Of a stretch of DNA of 64,000 nt, positions 34,201 through 46,938 are shown piece by piece; the first letter of the stretch is position 1, and the number at the start of each line of letters is the position of its first letter. The stretch comes from Isoetes taiwanensis. Taxonomy: Eukaryota; Streptophyta; Lycopodiopsida; Isoetales; Isoetaceae. The DNA lies in assembly GCA_021234155.1 (NCBI GenBank), contig JAJEKV010000087.1, positions 1,662,409 to 1,726,408 on the forward strand. Direction: 5' to 3'. Below the pieces are notes generated by a model, which made no database searches, had not been told where the DNA came from, and saw only the letters and a list, made by a program, of their open reading frames with translations. Both the position numbers and the translations under genes were made by a program.

Positions 34201-37200
34201 TGACCGTTTTGATTTTGAAGGCATATCAAGGCCATGCTTGGCAAACGACGAAGTACCTACAGGGTTTGAACAAATGGGGGAAATAAAAAAAAATAAAGGC
34301 TCTGTCTTTCTCGGATTTGCACGGATTTAAATCAAAAAAACTGATGGCATATTAACAATTGTATTTTACAGTCGAATATAGAACTGTGTCTGCCATAAAT
34401 ATCACATTTGAACTCTGTTGTCCTGCATTCCAGAACCAGTTCCGGCAGCGCTCTGGGTTGCGCCAATGCAGACACGTTTTTTTCGCCCAGGAGGCCTATT
34501 TTTTCAGAAGGCCGAAGCTTCAGCCCCTGTGCTTTCCATGCTCTGTTTTTGCCTAGCTCTTACTTCTGCCCGATTCCTTCCAGTTGCATTCTTAAAATGA
34601 TTCGGCTGTAACTTATATACAGGCTCAGAGTCTGCCGCCATAGCAGCGACCATACTAAACAAATTTGTGGAAGAAATCTTAACTCAGCTTCATGGAAGAA
34701 TTCCGAAAGGTCTTACAGAAAGGCAGAAGAATTCAAGGCTCCTCCAAGATACACGTCAACGTCACGAAATATTCGAGGTTACCGCAATGAATGCTTTATA
34801 ATTAATGAATGCAGTGGCCGCAATAAATGCTTTATATAAGCAATAAATGCACACAGTCCACGTGCCATATTTTAATTGAAGGAACAAAACGAAGGAGAAC
34901 AGAAATTAGACACTGAATTAGATAGGAAGGAATATTGTTCATAACCGTTAAATTACTTCGTCACGGCAATGATGTTGCCACGTAGGCATGGGGGCATGCA
35001 TGGGCCCATGCATGGGTCATCTATGGGGGCAAGAATCTGATCCGTTGAAATGTTGTAAGAAGGTGCAAGGAAGGTGCACCTTTTTAACATTAATGCAACA
35101 ATTAATGTATGGACTTTCTAGGAAGCTTCCTTTTCTTAACCGCCTTCGAATCGCTGTAACTTGGAGTAGAGGGGTCAAATAAAGGTGGGACCCATGCCAT
35201 TGGATTTCTCTCATCGAGAACTTTCTAAAGAGTGGTGCATTGGCATCGTTCCATTGCAGTTGGAGCCAATGTGATCGAATTCTAAGGATCTCATTAGAAT
35301 CTCAGAATTTTATGGAATCTAGGATAATTTAAGAGAATCTAGGGGAATCCTCATATGATCTTAGAGAATCTAGAGGAGTCTCAAGAAAATCTTAGGAAAT
35401 CTGTGGGAATCTTGACACATGGTCTTAAAAGCGTTGTAAAAGTCACACCTGCCTCTGGTAGAAGATGATGTATAGAAATAGCAGAAGATGTGCCTAAAAA
35501 ATGCGGGGAAAGTGAGAAGCTGAGAAAAATATCTAACGGCGCATTTCTTGGCACTTGGAACTAGGGCGGCGACAGAGAGAGAAGGCCACCCTTCTCCCTC
35601 TTCCTTCCGGCACTGCTCCAATCTTCCTGAAGATCAGAGGCCCAATTGCTGCTAGAGGGGTTTTGCACAACTTTCTCATTTGATTTCCTTCCTTCAAAGG
35701 TGGTTCGGTTTCTTCAACCAGAATTGCTTCAAGGCGGCCCTTCCATTTCATGCCAGTTTTGCACCGAAAGGGCGTTCAGATTTTAAGCAGAAATGTGAGG
35801 AGAGCAATTAAATTGTATATTTCCTTGGCTGCCTCATCAAATAATGGATCCTCTGTATTGTTGGCTTTTTCCCCTTCCTCTTGCTCTTTCTTTCTCGCAG
35901 AAAGGTCTAGAGTAGAATTTTTGAAAAAGAATAGAGTACCTTGATCTAAAAATTACAGGTTCATTGCTTATACATGGGACTGCAAGAGATGCCGAGCTAG
36001 GGAATTTATGAACAGGCTGATGCTTACATATCTTAAGCCAGACTTTAGGACAACAGGTTGTATTGCAGGTAGAAAGATTATTTTAAACACTCAGTTCTTG
36101 GTACTGTTATGCCAAGAAACTCATGATCAGAATAAGTACTGATGCTTAACTGGTTATGCTCAAATATATGTTTGAGTGAGAGCTCGCTCAGGTACTGATG
36201 CTTGAGCTTCTAGTCTGCTATTGTGTTGTACAAAAAAGGAGAAGTCTGGTGGCTGGGCTTTGTGTCTAACTAATTACAGGCTAAGTGTTTCATATCCCGA
36301 CAATGCAGCATTTCTTATGGTATCATACATCCGTGTCAGTTTTAAAGATTGATAAAACTGCAATTATGGTTCAAGTTTTGGAAGCATATGCAGCTTCTTT
36401 GCAGCGTGGCAGGATGCTCATCTTACTCTTTATTTCTTTCTCTATTCTTCTTCACACTTGCAAGAGGTTTTTATGGTGCTATCAAGACTTATTTGTAGCT
36501 TAAGGAAAGTATGTACTTGGCTCCTGTAGTACTCTATCTAGCTGGGAAGATTGGTTCTGATCATGTAGTACTAGTTGGATAGGAAAAGAGGTTGAGAAAT
36601 GCATATTAGTACTGAAGCTGTGGATATGAAATTTGATCCATATGGAATCCATGTGCTTAATTTCTATCTGGTCCATGTGGGGCCATATGTTGTAATTCTT
36701 CCTATCTGTTAATACAAAATTTCTTTCCTTCAAAAAAAAAGGGCGGGGACAAAATGAAAACTTTAGGGTCTGTTTATCACGACAAGTGAAAAGACTAAGA
36801 TAGTTCAGCAGATGATAATAATAGTAATCATATCAAAAAGTAGTATCAGTAATGTTGATGACGTTATCATATGCTACATGGAAGATAACGCCCAGCACAG
36901 TTCATTCAGTACGTCTTGCAATGAAAAAATTATGACCCTTCTATGATGACAACTCAAAAAGCTAGAGAAGGCCCAAAAGGATCACAATGCTAGAGGATAT
37001 GGTTGGTTACTACTCTCTTACGAATCCTTGGAGGTTGTTGGGCTAAAAAAGCAATAGGGATATATTGCTCGGATTTAATGCGTGCAGATACTTTCTTGCT
37101 AGTGACAAGAGCTATTTGAGCATGCATAGCTGATCTGCATTGACATGCGCAGTTTCAAGCCAGATTGGACGGTTTTTCAGTATTTGGAAATGTATAGACA

Positions 37201-37310
37201 GTCTCGCTGATGACTACAACAAACATATATCATCTGTTCATGCTCCTCCATTCGGCCACATGCCAAACTGATTGTATAGTTTAACACAGATTGAAGGGGT
37301 TGGATCCTAT
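34201..37310. other. Non-coding, AT-rich; no gene recognised
   Basis: It contains short reading frames without family resemblance. 35270-35415 holds a degenerate run of GGAATCT/AGAATCTAGG units. 34980-35015 has GCATGGGC/CATGCATGGG iterations. Nothing else could be supported. Confidence 0.55.
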
Positions 37311-37853
37311 GAAGAGCTTGGGTTGAAGAATAAAAAATGAATAAAGCAACATCAGTACGTTGTCACCAATATAGTTGTGAATAGCAGTGAGGTCCGTGTT
37401 TTACCTAAACAACCAAGACTGGATCTACGGTTCTCTTTGCGAGATCATCCCGGAAAGAAGATTGACTTCATGCCTTTGAATCGGCAGGTGATGAAGAAGC
37501 TGATAAGAAAAGAAAGAAACACAAACCATGTTCACATACAAGATGAAACATCATATGATGGAAATGGATGGCGATTTGCTGCTCCAACCTCAAATGAAAT
37601 CATCTCATGCCTATTACTTCATAGAGTAGCTTCTTCTGCAGGAAGGATGTGTGCTCGGTCACCTGGTACATTTTCTAGGGTTGCTGTAATCTAGGGGAAG
37701 AAGAGCGTGGCTTTGGAATATGATGATAGAAAAGCAAGGTTTCTGCCAAGCTTCGTTACATTCCTTGACAAGCTAGGAGGTTCCACAAACAGAAGGCAAA
37801 GATAAAGTGAAAGATGAATCAAATATCGAGAAAGGAGAACCTTCTGTAGCAGC
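37311..37853 (+). repeat. 540-bp dispersed repeat, copy 1
   Basis: It matches 60816-61360 in direct orientation with few differences. Homology starts at GCTTGGGTTGAAGAATAAAA and ends at GGAGAACCTTCT. An open frame of about 105 codons (37377-37694) is kept in both copies, with near-identical protein (LRDHPGKKIDFMPLNRQV, RKERNTNHVHIQDETSYDGN, RMCARSPGTFSRVAVI). I do not recognise the protein. Its C-terminal part vaguely resembles ribosomal protein L2-like RSPGTF...GKKSV sequence, which I do not trust. It could be a gene exon or transposon part copied to two places. Confidence 0.85.
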
Positions 37854-38718
37854 CCCTGACAACCACATCACTGAAGCTGTAGTTATACCGCTGACCTTCT
37901 CGATCACTTTGAAGATCAAATCTATGCTGCAACATTGGAAAGCAAAGGTATATCAAAATTATAGAAAGATGTGGCTGCTATAAAACAGCCTTTAATGATG
38001 GGTTATATGCCATGATGCCGCTAATGGGTCGTAAATATGTGCCACATAATTTTGTACTACTTGGTGGCCATCAGCTAATGGACGACGAGGACGGGGGCTA
38101 TTGGGCCTTCTTAAAAGTCTCGCTATACTAAAATGGATATATCACTTAGGTTCGCGTCAAGAACCAATACATAGGTAGAAGTGATTGTTGATACAGATGG
38201 GAAATTTGACGTTGTCAAAAAATTATTATAAATGTACATACAAGATTAATATTGACTAATTTCCATGGCAATTTGTCTAAGTATTATATTCAGCATTATA
38301 TTATTTGATCTCGTGTGATGTTTCATGCAATTATGTAGTATACGTATAAATACCATGACATGTCACTAGAGTATAATTAGACCTTATGGGCCAATAGGGG
38401 ATAACTTGGGCTAAACTAAAAGGGCTTTTGTTAGCTATGCTAAATTGTTAATAAGTTAATTAAGCTAATTAGACTAATTAATACTATTAATTAGTAAATA
38501 AGGTCTTTAATTAGTAAACTAGTTAGGGTGCCCAGCGTTGTCGGCCACCCCTCATACTGGACATTGACTTTCATTTGTGTGGAACCATTTTTTTCTATTG
38601 TTGCCTTGTTAACAAACACCCCTCATATTTGCACAATTTATTCCTACAACTCCCTTCGTATTTGTTACATTTGTGTTGGCCTACCATCTAAGAAATGTAG
38701 TCCATGATAGGAGTTGCA
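37854..38718. other. Intergenic, no gene recognised
   Basis: AT-rich. 38440-38530 consists of TTAATTAG/ACTAATTA-type iterations. It is the left flank of the gypsy element. Confidence 0.55.
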
Positions 38719-38723
38719 TAAGT
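38719..38723. repeat. Target site duplication, left (TAAGT)
   Basis: An exact TAAGT occurs again at 50998-51002, flanking the LTR element. Confidence 0.93.
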
Positions 38724-39307
38724 TGTTAGTCCTGTGCCTCTGAGTGCGGGACTATTCATGCATCTGATGAGACGAGGTCAAGCTCAAGGATCCTCTCGGT
38801 CTATACGTCAGCCATCAAAGGCTCGTGAAGACCAAGCGGCACAGACCACGCAAATCCAAAGCTGCGTCACCACAACAAGAGGCGCCATTGGACAAGTGAT
38901 GACCTGCCATCGCGCGCCGTGTCGGCGTCAGTGATTCTAGGCATTTAAAGAGGCACCGCCAACATTCCTCAAGAATCGGGCCTCCTTCCGTGAATTCCAA
39001 GACGCAGAGATCGGTCCGGAGTGTCTATATTGGGCCCAAGGCCATTGTACTATATATATGGGTAGAGCTAGCATATGATGATGGCTAGATGAGTTTTGAG
39101 TCTTGTCTCCTTTCGGTTTTCTCTCTATTGCGAGAGCTCATGTATGTTCATCATTGATATCAAGGAAGCTTATCGTTTTTCCTCTCATTTTGTTCTGTTT
39201 TCTTCTTCTTCTTCTCTTCTTGCAAATCGCGTGACATAGTCCCAGGACTCTCTGTTAGATCCACGGGTCCTCGTGAGGTCTTCGAGTTCGAACCCGGACC
39301 CCAAAAC
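38724..39307 (+). repeat. 5' LTR of the gypsy element
   Basis: It begins TGTTAGTCCTG. A TATATATA box at about 39052-39059 lies in ATTGTACTATATATATGGG, a likely core promoter. It shares AGGCATTTAAAGAGGCACCG and GATATCAAGGAAGCTTATCG with the 3' LTR. The end is placed at CCCCAAAAC by comparison with the 3' copy. Confidence 0.9.
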
Positions 39308-39639
39308 CGCGGCTACTTCGTCTCGATTCCATCCTACTTTCTTCGTCACCATAAACCGTAGTAAATTTTCGCCCGGAAGAACTTCTTTCTCGACGGCCTC
39401 GCTTGGAAGCGCCATCGGCTGTGAAAGCTGTTCAGCGACATGTATGGATGCTTATTATGACATAGAGGGAGGCCATCTTGATCTAGGGCTCGGTCGGCGC
39501 CACCAACCCCCCGTGTCTGTCCGTCCCGGTTCCCGCCCCAAAGCGTTGCAAACATTGCTCACAACCTCGGGTCCCCTCATCACTATCCGAGCCTTATCGA
39601 GGGCTCAACCTTCTCAATCAGTACTTTCATACCCACGAA

Positions 39640-41100
39640 CATGCCTACATCCATCATTCTTGGGGCCATCGCCTCTTCCTTCACAACCATCATCTCCCGG
39701 GTGGGCAAGGATATCCACCGCGTCTCGGCGCCTACCGGGAATATCCTTTTCCCCCACGTTTTTTGCCCTTCCTATTTACAACCTTACGGATCTCAAAACC
39801 AATGCTCCAACTACTCCGTTTCTCAACCGCGGTCACCCCTTCATCGGGGTCCGCCGGGCACCATGCCACATCCAACTCAACCTCAATATCCTCACTATAC
39901 CGTTCTGTCCGCCAAACACTTTCACATCTACCTTTCGGACTCAGGCGGACTTATCCCACCTTTGGCAACACGAAAGGCAAACCCTTAGACCAAAGTGCTC
40001 GAGGCCCACATGGAAGAATTTGAGGCTCTAGCTGTCCTAAATGGTCATGCGCAACCTCAACTGAAATTCCACATCTTTTCCACCACCTGCGTGGCTCTCC
40101 TCATCAATGGCTCATGTCCAGCAAAAGCCATTGGAAACAAGCGGTCGGAAATGAGAACTGGTTTTGTCTCATTATGGGACCACCGGATGATGATCAACTT
40201 CATCTCAAGCAACTCAATGAACTTCAACAAGAGCCCCGAGTGCCGGGATTTTCGCGGATCGACTTCACATTCTCTAAGTAAGCTCAAGGAGTACCCCACC
40301 TGAGCAGTTTTGGTGCGGTTTCTCCAAGGACTTCCTCCGGCTATTCGACTCATGGATGAATACTGCGTCCCAAGACCTTTGGGCGGGCTATCGACCTTGT
40401 CAATCACTTTCGGTCAATGTTTCCTCCCGGCGTGGCTCTTCAAGAGCTCCCATTCATTCCCCATGGTTCGCCAAACATTCGACCTCAACACGCTAATCCA
40501 GTAGCGATCGGATCTGGTGCCATATTTGCAAATACCAAGGCCATTTGGCAAATGAGTGCAACTCCACCAATGGCCCGCCTCATTGCAAGCGATGCAACAT
40601 GTGCAATCATGCCGCGGAAGAGTGCACTTCGCACTCATCCACACCGTTCGCTTAACAAAATGGTTTATCAAGTGCAAACCACACCTCGGCAACAATCGCT
40701 TTATCGGCCACCGCCCGGGTGCAACCCACTCAACTCTATCGCAGCGGGGAGCAACAGGGGATCCAACCCCGTCCTCCTTTTGATCCTTCTAAAGCTTCGG
40801 TGTTATCCTTTGGCCAAGAATGGGGTCATACCACCGCGGCGTGTCCTCAACTTCCACAAGTTCAGTCGACGACTTCGGCACAAATCGGACCACATCGGTC
40901 CGCCTCACGGCTTACCAACTCACGGATTGCTAATGGCAAACAAGGGCGAGACCAGTTCTTAAGAAGCCACCAAGAGCGCCTCGGCAATCACGCTATCAAC
41001 CAGCTCCGGCAAATCAACCTCATTTGGATCAACAAGCACAAGAGGAAATTTTTCAGGCACTTAATCCTCCGATCCGGTAGTCAAATTGGGTTGGTTTAGT
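39640..41100 (+). pseudogene. Gypsy gag with two CCHC zinc knuckles
   Basis: The proline-rich N-terminal part (39640-39990) is split over frames. The central part contains AHVQQKPLETSG-like and EQFWCGFSKDF-like sequence (40100-40400), with many frameshifts. Two tandem knuckles are in one frame: CHICKYQGHLANEC (40518-40559) and CKRCNMCNHAAEEC (40584-40625), both CX2CX4HX4C. Two knuckles mark a nucleocapsid that binds the RNA. The frame is not usable as a whole. Confidence 0.8.
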
Positions 41101-41629
41101 TTCACGCTTGAGACCAAGGCATCCGTCCCTTGACCATTATTCGAATGGCACGCAATGCGCGCTGCGGTTGACACCTTATTCCTCATGAGGGCCGAAAAAA
41201 GGTTCACTTTGCACGCGACTTGGAGAAGCTCATGCCACATGTCATGCCAAAGTTAGCCAAAGCATTTTGAACCTCATGCAAGCTGCTGAAGGCCGCACAT
41301 TGGCAAATGTTCATGCCACCACCAGGAGCTCAACAAAGACAAGATACACCTTCCACATCTCAACCTCCACGCTCTCGGGCGTATCCCAATATTGCTTGCC
41401 GGGGTTGACTTACTCAAAGAAGTTCTTTGCTTCACTACCACGCACTCCAGCACCGGTGGAACCCGGCGGATCCTTTTTTCTCATGTGCCTCTAGAACTCC
41501 AAGAGGAGCTAGCCAAGATCAAAAATTCCTTTAAGCTTGGCAACCATTTTGAAACTTATGTCCCGCTCTCAAGGACCGGTTACCACTCCCAAGCTGTTTT
41601 AGTTGGGCCGTGGTTACCTCTACACCCCC

Positions 41630-41900
41630 GGTCCATGCCACGGTGGGTAATCAGCAAGTCAACCATGTTCAAATAGATGGAGGTAGCAGTCAATCTCATC
41701 ACGGATAAACTCCGCAAACAAATGGGCATCACACAACTCTTTCGTGCCCCATATGACATCAAATTGGCTAATGGCCATATCACAGCGACCTCAAGGCGTC
41801 ACACCTCTTCTTCACATCAACGCCGGTGATCTCCGCTTCCCCATGGAACTTGGAGTTTGGAAAGGCGAAGATCCGGTGACTATGAAATGTTGGTCGGCCG
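41630..41900 (+). pseudogene. Gypsy retropepsin-like protease
   Basis: The motif QVNHVQIDGGS followed (one frame over) by VNLITDKLRKQMGI and APYDIKLANGHI resembles the plant gypsy protease, where DGGS/DGAS with VNLI replaces the DTG box. A frameshift falls directly after the catalytic box. 41901-42590 is the linker to the RT, with IIYVDNAEPSLGTTDPKKLE but no known domain. Confidence 0.7.
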
Positions 41901-42589
41901 GACCTTTTCTCCATGGGGCAAAGAGTATCCATTCTTTGGGCCCGCGGACGGTTAGTCATCCCGATGGTCATCTCAATGCCACCATGGACTTGCAAGCGGG
42001 CGGGATCATTTACGTTGACAATGCGGAACCCTCTCTCGGAACCACGGATCCGAAGAAGCTCGAGAATATTTATCAAGTTGGGGCTCCACACATGAATCGC
42101 CTCACGTCATCCTACCAGAATATCTCGATCCTTGGGGAGAAATGACTCTTGATCGGGGACCGGTACGTAGGCTGCTTTGCTTGACCCCACGGCTCCTTGC
42201 AATCCCGAATCCAGCGTGTTGATCACTTTTGGATCTGAACCTCCACGCAACTCTTGTTGATGTACACATTTGTCATGAAGCAACCTCTGTTTGGATGGTT
42301 GAGCAACCCCTCTTTTCACCACGCAAAAGTGCCACGATCCGGTTATGCTCCAACCTCCACGCACATTGTCGGGATCTGGGAAGTAATACCCCATATTCGG
42401 ACTCGGAAGTGAGATTGTGGACGTGGGCAACAATCAACTTGTCGCATTCTTTGCCAAATCTTCGGCTCCTTATCGTACTTGAGGGCCGTCAAAGCCGTTC
42501 ACAAAATTCAAACACATTTTCGCACGGAGTTCTGAGATCTTGGGAATCAACAAAAGCTTGGGGAACTCACCATTCCTACCAAATCGATG

Positions 42590-43170
42590 CGACGACCGGT
42601 TTAGCAGCGGCGGTGCCAGCTCAACCTAATTACCGTGATGCCAATGAAATTGACAAACTCCTTGCTGCGGGTTTGATCTATGAGGTCAAACATTACGAAT
42701 GGGTGAGCCCCATCGTCATTGCCCTCAAACACAATGGTAAGATCGCGTCAGGTGGACTATCGGAAACTCAATGTCGGGGCCACCGCGAGCGTGATCATTT
42801 TCCACTTCCTTCACCGCACCAGGTTGGAAGAGGTGGCTGGACATGAGATGTACTCCTTCATGGATGGTTTTTTGGCTACAATCGGATCTCAATCAAAGAA
42901 TCTGATCAACTCAAGACTACTTTCACCACCCGGGGGTACTTTTTGCCTACAAGGTGGTTCCTTTTGGATTATCAAACTCTCCATCAACGTTTCAACGCAT
43001 CATGCTCTCGGTTTTCATGATTTCATGAAGGAAAATCCCTTCTTGCAAATTTTTCAAGATGACTTCTCGCCCAGTTCCATGGCTGACCATTTGGATAAAT
43101 TGGAACTCGTCTTCCGAAATGTGATGAGTCCAGGCATTAGTCTCAATCACCCGAAATGCACCTTTTAAGG
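42590..43170 (+). pseudogene. Gypsy reverse transcriptase
   Basis: Readable blocks: NEIDKLLAAGLIYEVKHYEW then VSPIVIALKHNGKI; VDYRKLN; AGHEMYSFMDGF (first catalytic Asp); and the active site reading FQDDFSPSS (43050-43080), where the usual YLDD has become FQDD. RNVMSPGISLNHPKCTF closes the domain. Frames change at least three times. The spacing matches plant Ty3/gypsy RT, so the assignment is firm although the gene is dead. Confidence 0.85.
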
Positions 43171-43349
43171 CCACCTCACGGTGTTCTGTTGGAGCCATGT
43201 TGTAAATAGCAGGTATCACCACATCATCGCCAAAATCGGGTTATTGTGCTCAAGGCTCAAGCGCAGCCAATATCAAGGAGACCACGATCTTTCCGGGTAA
43301 GGTCAATTATTACTCCACCTTCATACACGGACTAGCGCCATTGCGAGAT

Positions 43350-43926
43350 CCCATTCATAAACTCACGGGTGACGAATCCACTTGGGCTTGGAATTCCCAG
43401 CGGATCTTCCTTTTCCAACGGTGAAGCTTTTGCTTACTCGAGGCACGGTTCTTGTTCCTCCTCAATGGGACAAGCCCTTTCCGTTCATGTAGATGTCTCG
43501 GCGTTTATTGTTGGGCTGTTCTTTCTCAAGAATATGATCGCGGCGGCGACAAACCAAATCGCTTCGCTTGTTGAAAACTCAATTACGCTGGCGCAACTAT
43601 TACTATTACGGAGGCGTGAAGCTTTGGGTCTCATTTTACGTGTCCAACTTCTGAGTCATTACCTTTTGGGGGGTCAAATCAAGTTCTTTGTGGACCACCA
43701 AGCACTCCTCTATTTGATCAACAAGTCCCGCCCACGGGCCGCATTGCTCGTTGGGTCCTTCTTCTCCAAGAATTTTTCTCCTTTTGAAATCGTTCATAAG
43801 GCCCAAAATCTCATGTCGCCCCGGATTATCTTTCACGCGATCCACACGGATGATCCCTCAACCGAGTCTCAGACGCCTTTCCCGATGCTTTCGGCTCTTT
43901 TTAGTAACGGCAACACCACAATATAG
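43350..43926 (+). pseudogene. Gypsy RNase H
   Basis: The frame 43369-43926 carries VHVDVSAFIVGLFF (first Asp region), RRREALGLILRVQLLSHYLL (Glu region) and FFVDHQALLYLINKSRPRAA (DHQ, a hallmark of gypsy RNase H). It is followed by FEIVHKAQNLMSPRI in place of the usual ..KGxxNxxADALSR. The frame runs into the inverted-repeat segment at 43918. Confidence 0.83.
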
Positions 43927-45107
43927 AAATTGGGTCGCATTTTTTAGGTGGGGTGTAATGTGGTGCTGCCACATAGCACTCTCCTACAATGCGGAATGGA
44001 AGATGGGTACCCAAATTCTGCATGACAGGTTCTCCCGGTTACACCTCCCTCCCCTGTTTTTTCCCCTTTGTTCCATTGTTTCTTCTTCGTGTCGGCTATG
44101 GCGTTCCTCTGTTTCTTCTCTGTCTGATTTTTCCATGGCTTTTGATCTTTAGCGATTTGGTAAAATAACTTCGAATTTTCAGCTGCCTACACATGAACCA
44201 AGGATCTTAGTGTTGTTGCGACTTAGAGGCAGGCTCTGATACGCTTGGAAGCTGCAACAAGACGAAAACAAAGGAAATAGCACCAACGGATGCCAAAACA
44301 AAGCAATAGAGCACTAAATATGGAAGATGAAAGATCTGATAGCATGAAAGGACGTCCAAGAAGAAGTTCTTGGCCTATATTGGTCGCCAGATTGCCAGAT
44401 TTTGGCAGCCAAAATACAAGGCAAGAATGCCGCTTCTCAATACCCTTCTCAATCTTAAGCAAAAACACAGCAGTAGAACCTTTTCCTACCATTTAAGGCA
44501 AGAAATAACCTGGATTATTGTTCCCATTCACGGATGCCTGTAAATACACTGCAGAAAATTTCATGTCCAAAGATTCTTGCCGGATTTTAGTAATCGTATA
44601 CTGAAGCAACCATTTCTTGCAAATAATGTGGCCTAAAACACAGAAAACTAAAGGTTACGAAACGGATTCAAGGAAGAATGCAGAAATTCACAGGGTCTTT
44701 TGCAAGCACTGCCCTTGGTCCGGGATGGCTGCAGACATGGATTTCGTGGCCCAGCAATATGCACATGCTCTAAAACTGCCGCAAAACAAGCAGACAATAC
44801 AGAGCTTTACCGGAATGGGGCTGGGAAATCTCATTGCACTGAAAGGATTCCCTGCTTTTGTAGCTTTCTTTGCATCACTTGCAAACCACGACATGCAATC
44901 AAACTGCCGAGCTCAAAAGCGCTTCTTGATTAAAAACCAGCGTCTTTCTAACCGAGAATCGCCGAAGCCACGATCAAGCGTATTTTTGGACTCAAGAATT
45001 GCCAAGCAAAACTGGGGCGACTAAGAATCAAAACCGCCAAAGCAACAACCTAAAGCGCCATCGTAGAAGAAAAACAGAGCAAAAATTCTCCCCAATTTCT
45101 ATATTGT
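43918..45107. mobile_element. Terminal-inverted-repeat insertion inside gypsy pol (~1.19 kb)
   Basis: ACAATATAGAAATTGGG at 43918-43934 is repeated exactly inverted at 45091-45107. It interrupts pol between RNase H and the integrase region. No duplication of flanking bases is obvious and no transposase frame is seen, so it looks like a non-autonomous DNA element of unknown superfamily. Inside, GGCTCTGATAC (44232-44242) resembles the reverse of a Met-tRNA primer site. An open frame 44617-45024 (135 codons; WSGMAADMDFVAQQYAHALK) has no recognised family. It could also be a captured gene piece. Confidence 0.75.
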
Positions 45108-45229
45108 AGGGGGAAAGGACAAGCGGTCCTGCTTTCGGTGCATCCGGTGACCCGCTCCGACTATGGCCGTCGCACCGGGACCCGGGCCCCAAAATCATTC
45201 CTTTCCCCTATACATTGGTTCCATGATTT

Positions 45230-46480
45230 TTATTGATTACCTCCTCACGGGTGCTCTTCCACCAGAAAGGCGAGGCGGCTCTCTCACGCCTTGGCGACAA
45301 TCCCGTCGCCATCAATTTCTCAGGAGGTCGTGACTACACCATGGTTGCGGGACATCTCTACAAAAGGGTAAGGACACCATCGCCCATTTTGTGTTCTACC
45401 TCATGAAGTTCGGATATTGTTCGAGAAGCTCATCAAGGGCTAGGTGGTGGTCATTTTCATGGTGACACCACGGCCGCAAAATCCTTCTAGCTGGGTATTA
45501 TTGGCCCACGCTCTTCAAAGATGCTCCATGCGCCCCTTGCGTGTGGCGCTTGCCGGGGTGGGGCGCCCACGACCCGTGGCGCTCTTCCCTTGGCGCCCGG
45601 TCGCCCGCCACTTCCCTTATAGCAAATGGGAATGGACTTTGTGGAACCTATAGATCCTCTTCCGCGCGGCACACCGTGCGTTACATTACAGTTCTCAACG
45701 ACTATGCTACCAAATGGAAGCTTGTGCACTTCCGGACAACACGCGCAGCAAACGCGACTAGGGTCCTCTATCAACAAATTATCACGCGATTCGGCTGCCT
45801 TACCGGGCTGGTCGGTGGACCGTGGTGTCCATTTCATCAATCATACTATCAAGGAGCCGTGGATTATCTCGATACATCATCACAAGAGCACACCTTACTA
45901 TCCTCAAGGTAATGGTTTGGCGAGAAAGCACCAACAAAACTACGGTCACCATTCTCAAGAAAATTTGTGGCGCTTCCCTTACGCATTGGCGGGACAAAAC
46001 TTCCCTTTGTTCTTTGGGCCTACAATACTTGTTTCAAGATTGCTACGGTCCACACTCCTTTTAAATTGGTTTATGGTCGGGAAGCTCTCATGCCGTTTGA
46101 ATACATCCTTCCAACACTCCGTTTTCAAGCAGCTCACGCTCATAATCCACCTGCTGCACTCAAAGAAAGGGTCTATCAATTAGAACAGTTGGATGAACGA
46201 AGGGATGCTTATATTCGTGTTCTTCATGGACAACGATTGCAAAAATCTTTACATGACAAGCGTCGAAGACAAAACATTTAAAGAAGGCGATTTGGTTCTT
46301 CTTTATGATTCGGTACAAAAATTTTCCGGGTAAACTCAAGTTTAGTTGGCTTGGCCCTTATCAAATTGTTAAGTGGTTAGACCCGGCGTTTTCCAACCTG
46401 GCGAGTTAGATGGCACTCCATTACCTACCTTGGTTAATGGTTTTCGTCTCAAAACATTTCATCACCACGTAAAGCGAAAA
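45230..46480 (+). pseudogene. Gypsy integrase (zinc-binding, core and C-terminal parts)
   Basis: The N-terminal zinc-binding region is split over frames around 45400-45600 (GGHF, then YYWPTLFKDA-like). The core shows the first Asp in MGMDFVEPID (45626), VLNDYATKW and IITRFGCLTGLV (45700-45800), then DRGVHFINHTIKE (second Asp) and KSTPYYPQGNGLA (45880-45920). The catalytic Glu region follows, with one extra base at the Glu codon. 45967-46281 is open: FVLWAYNTCFK, PFKLVYGREALMPFEYI. The C-terminal part (46270-46480) reads EGDLVLLYD, FPGKLKFSWLGPYQIVKW, then NGF/RLK; no chromodomain. It would integrate the cDNA. Confidence 0.88.
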
Positions 46481-46650
46481 TCAACAAGCGGATACGGTTC
46501 AAGAAGCATACACCACGAGAAAAGTGACTAGAAAAGGCGGCATATTATATTATAGTGGAGATTTTTACAAAATGTGGGCCTGACCCAGCTATTTCCGCTA
46601 TGGGCGCGCCTATATACAAAAGCGGGCTCGAGAGCCCTATCTACTAAGTC

Positions 46651-46938
46651 CTAAGGCGAAAAACCCTCTACTCGGGGTTTGGGAAAGGAGGTGGTGATCT
46701 TGAGGAGGTGGTAGAGGTTCTGCTCAGGATCCCAGCGAAGGTGCAGAACCACCTCCATCCCGTTGGTCTTCGGGTCGGGATGTTCAGCCATCCCGGCACA
46801 CCAGCCGTCCATTCTCACGCCACGATTGTGGCAGCGCCAGAGGTCCAGACAATTCATCTTGCAGGTAATCCACTCTCGGCGGTTCGTGGGCATAGTGCGA
46901 TCCTCGTTCAAACCAGCGGTAGCCATCTTTGGCGCCAT
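46651..46938 (-). CDS. Possible antisense ORF after integrase (95 aa), function unknown
   Basis: This is a minus-strand frame from the ATG at 46938 to a stop at 46651. A TATATAAG box on the same strand (46965-46972) lies 27 nt upstream of the ATG. The protein is polar and rich in Arg, Trp and Met (MAPKMATAGLNEDR; MEVVLHLRWDPEQNLYHLLK). No family is recognised. Some Tat-lineage plant elements (Retand, Grande) carry antisense ORFs between integrase and 3' LTR, so the position fits. A plus-strand frame of 293 codons overlaps it, so this is only a candidate. Confidence 0.35.
   Translation of the reverse strand: MAPKMATAGLNEDRTMPTNRREWITCKMNCLDLWRCHNRGVRMDGWCAGMAEHPDPKTNGMEVVLHLRWDPEQNLYHLLKITTSFPKPRVEGFSP

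Noticed and set aside
37560-37720. Ribosomal protein L2-like end (RSPGTF...GKKSV) in the 540-bp repeat
   Set aside because: The similarity is limited to about 15 residues and upstream residues do not fit L2; not called.
38020-38150. Possible papain-like motif (GGYWAFL) in the plus strand
   Set aside because: Only a few residues fit, with stops on both sides and no catalytic Cys or Asn region.
44232-44242. GGCTCTGATAC as primer-binding site of a minus-strand LTR element
   Set aside because: No matching pair of LTRs could be found around it; 11 bp alone is too little. Mentioned within the inverted-repeat insertion only.
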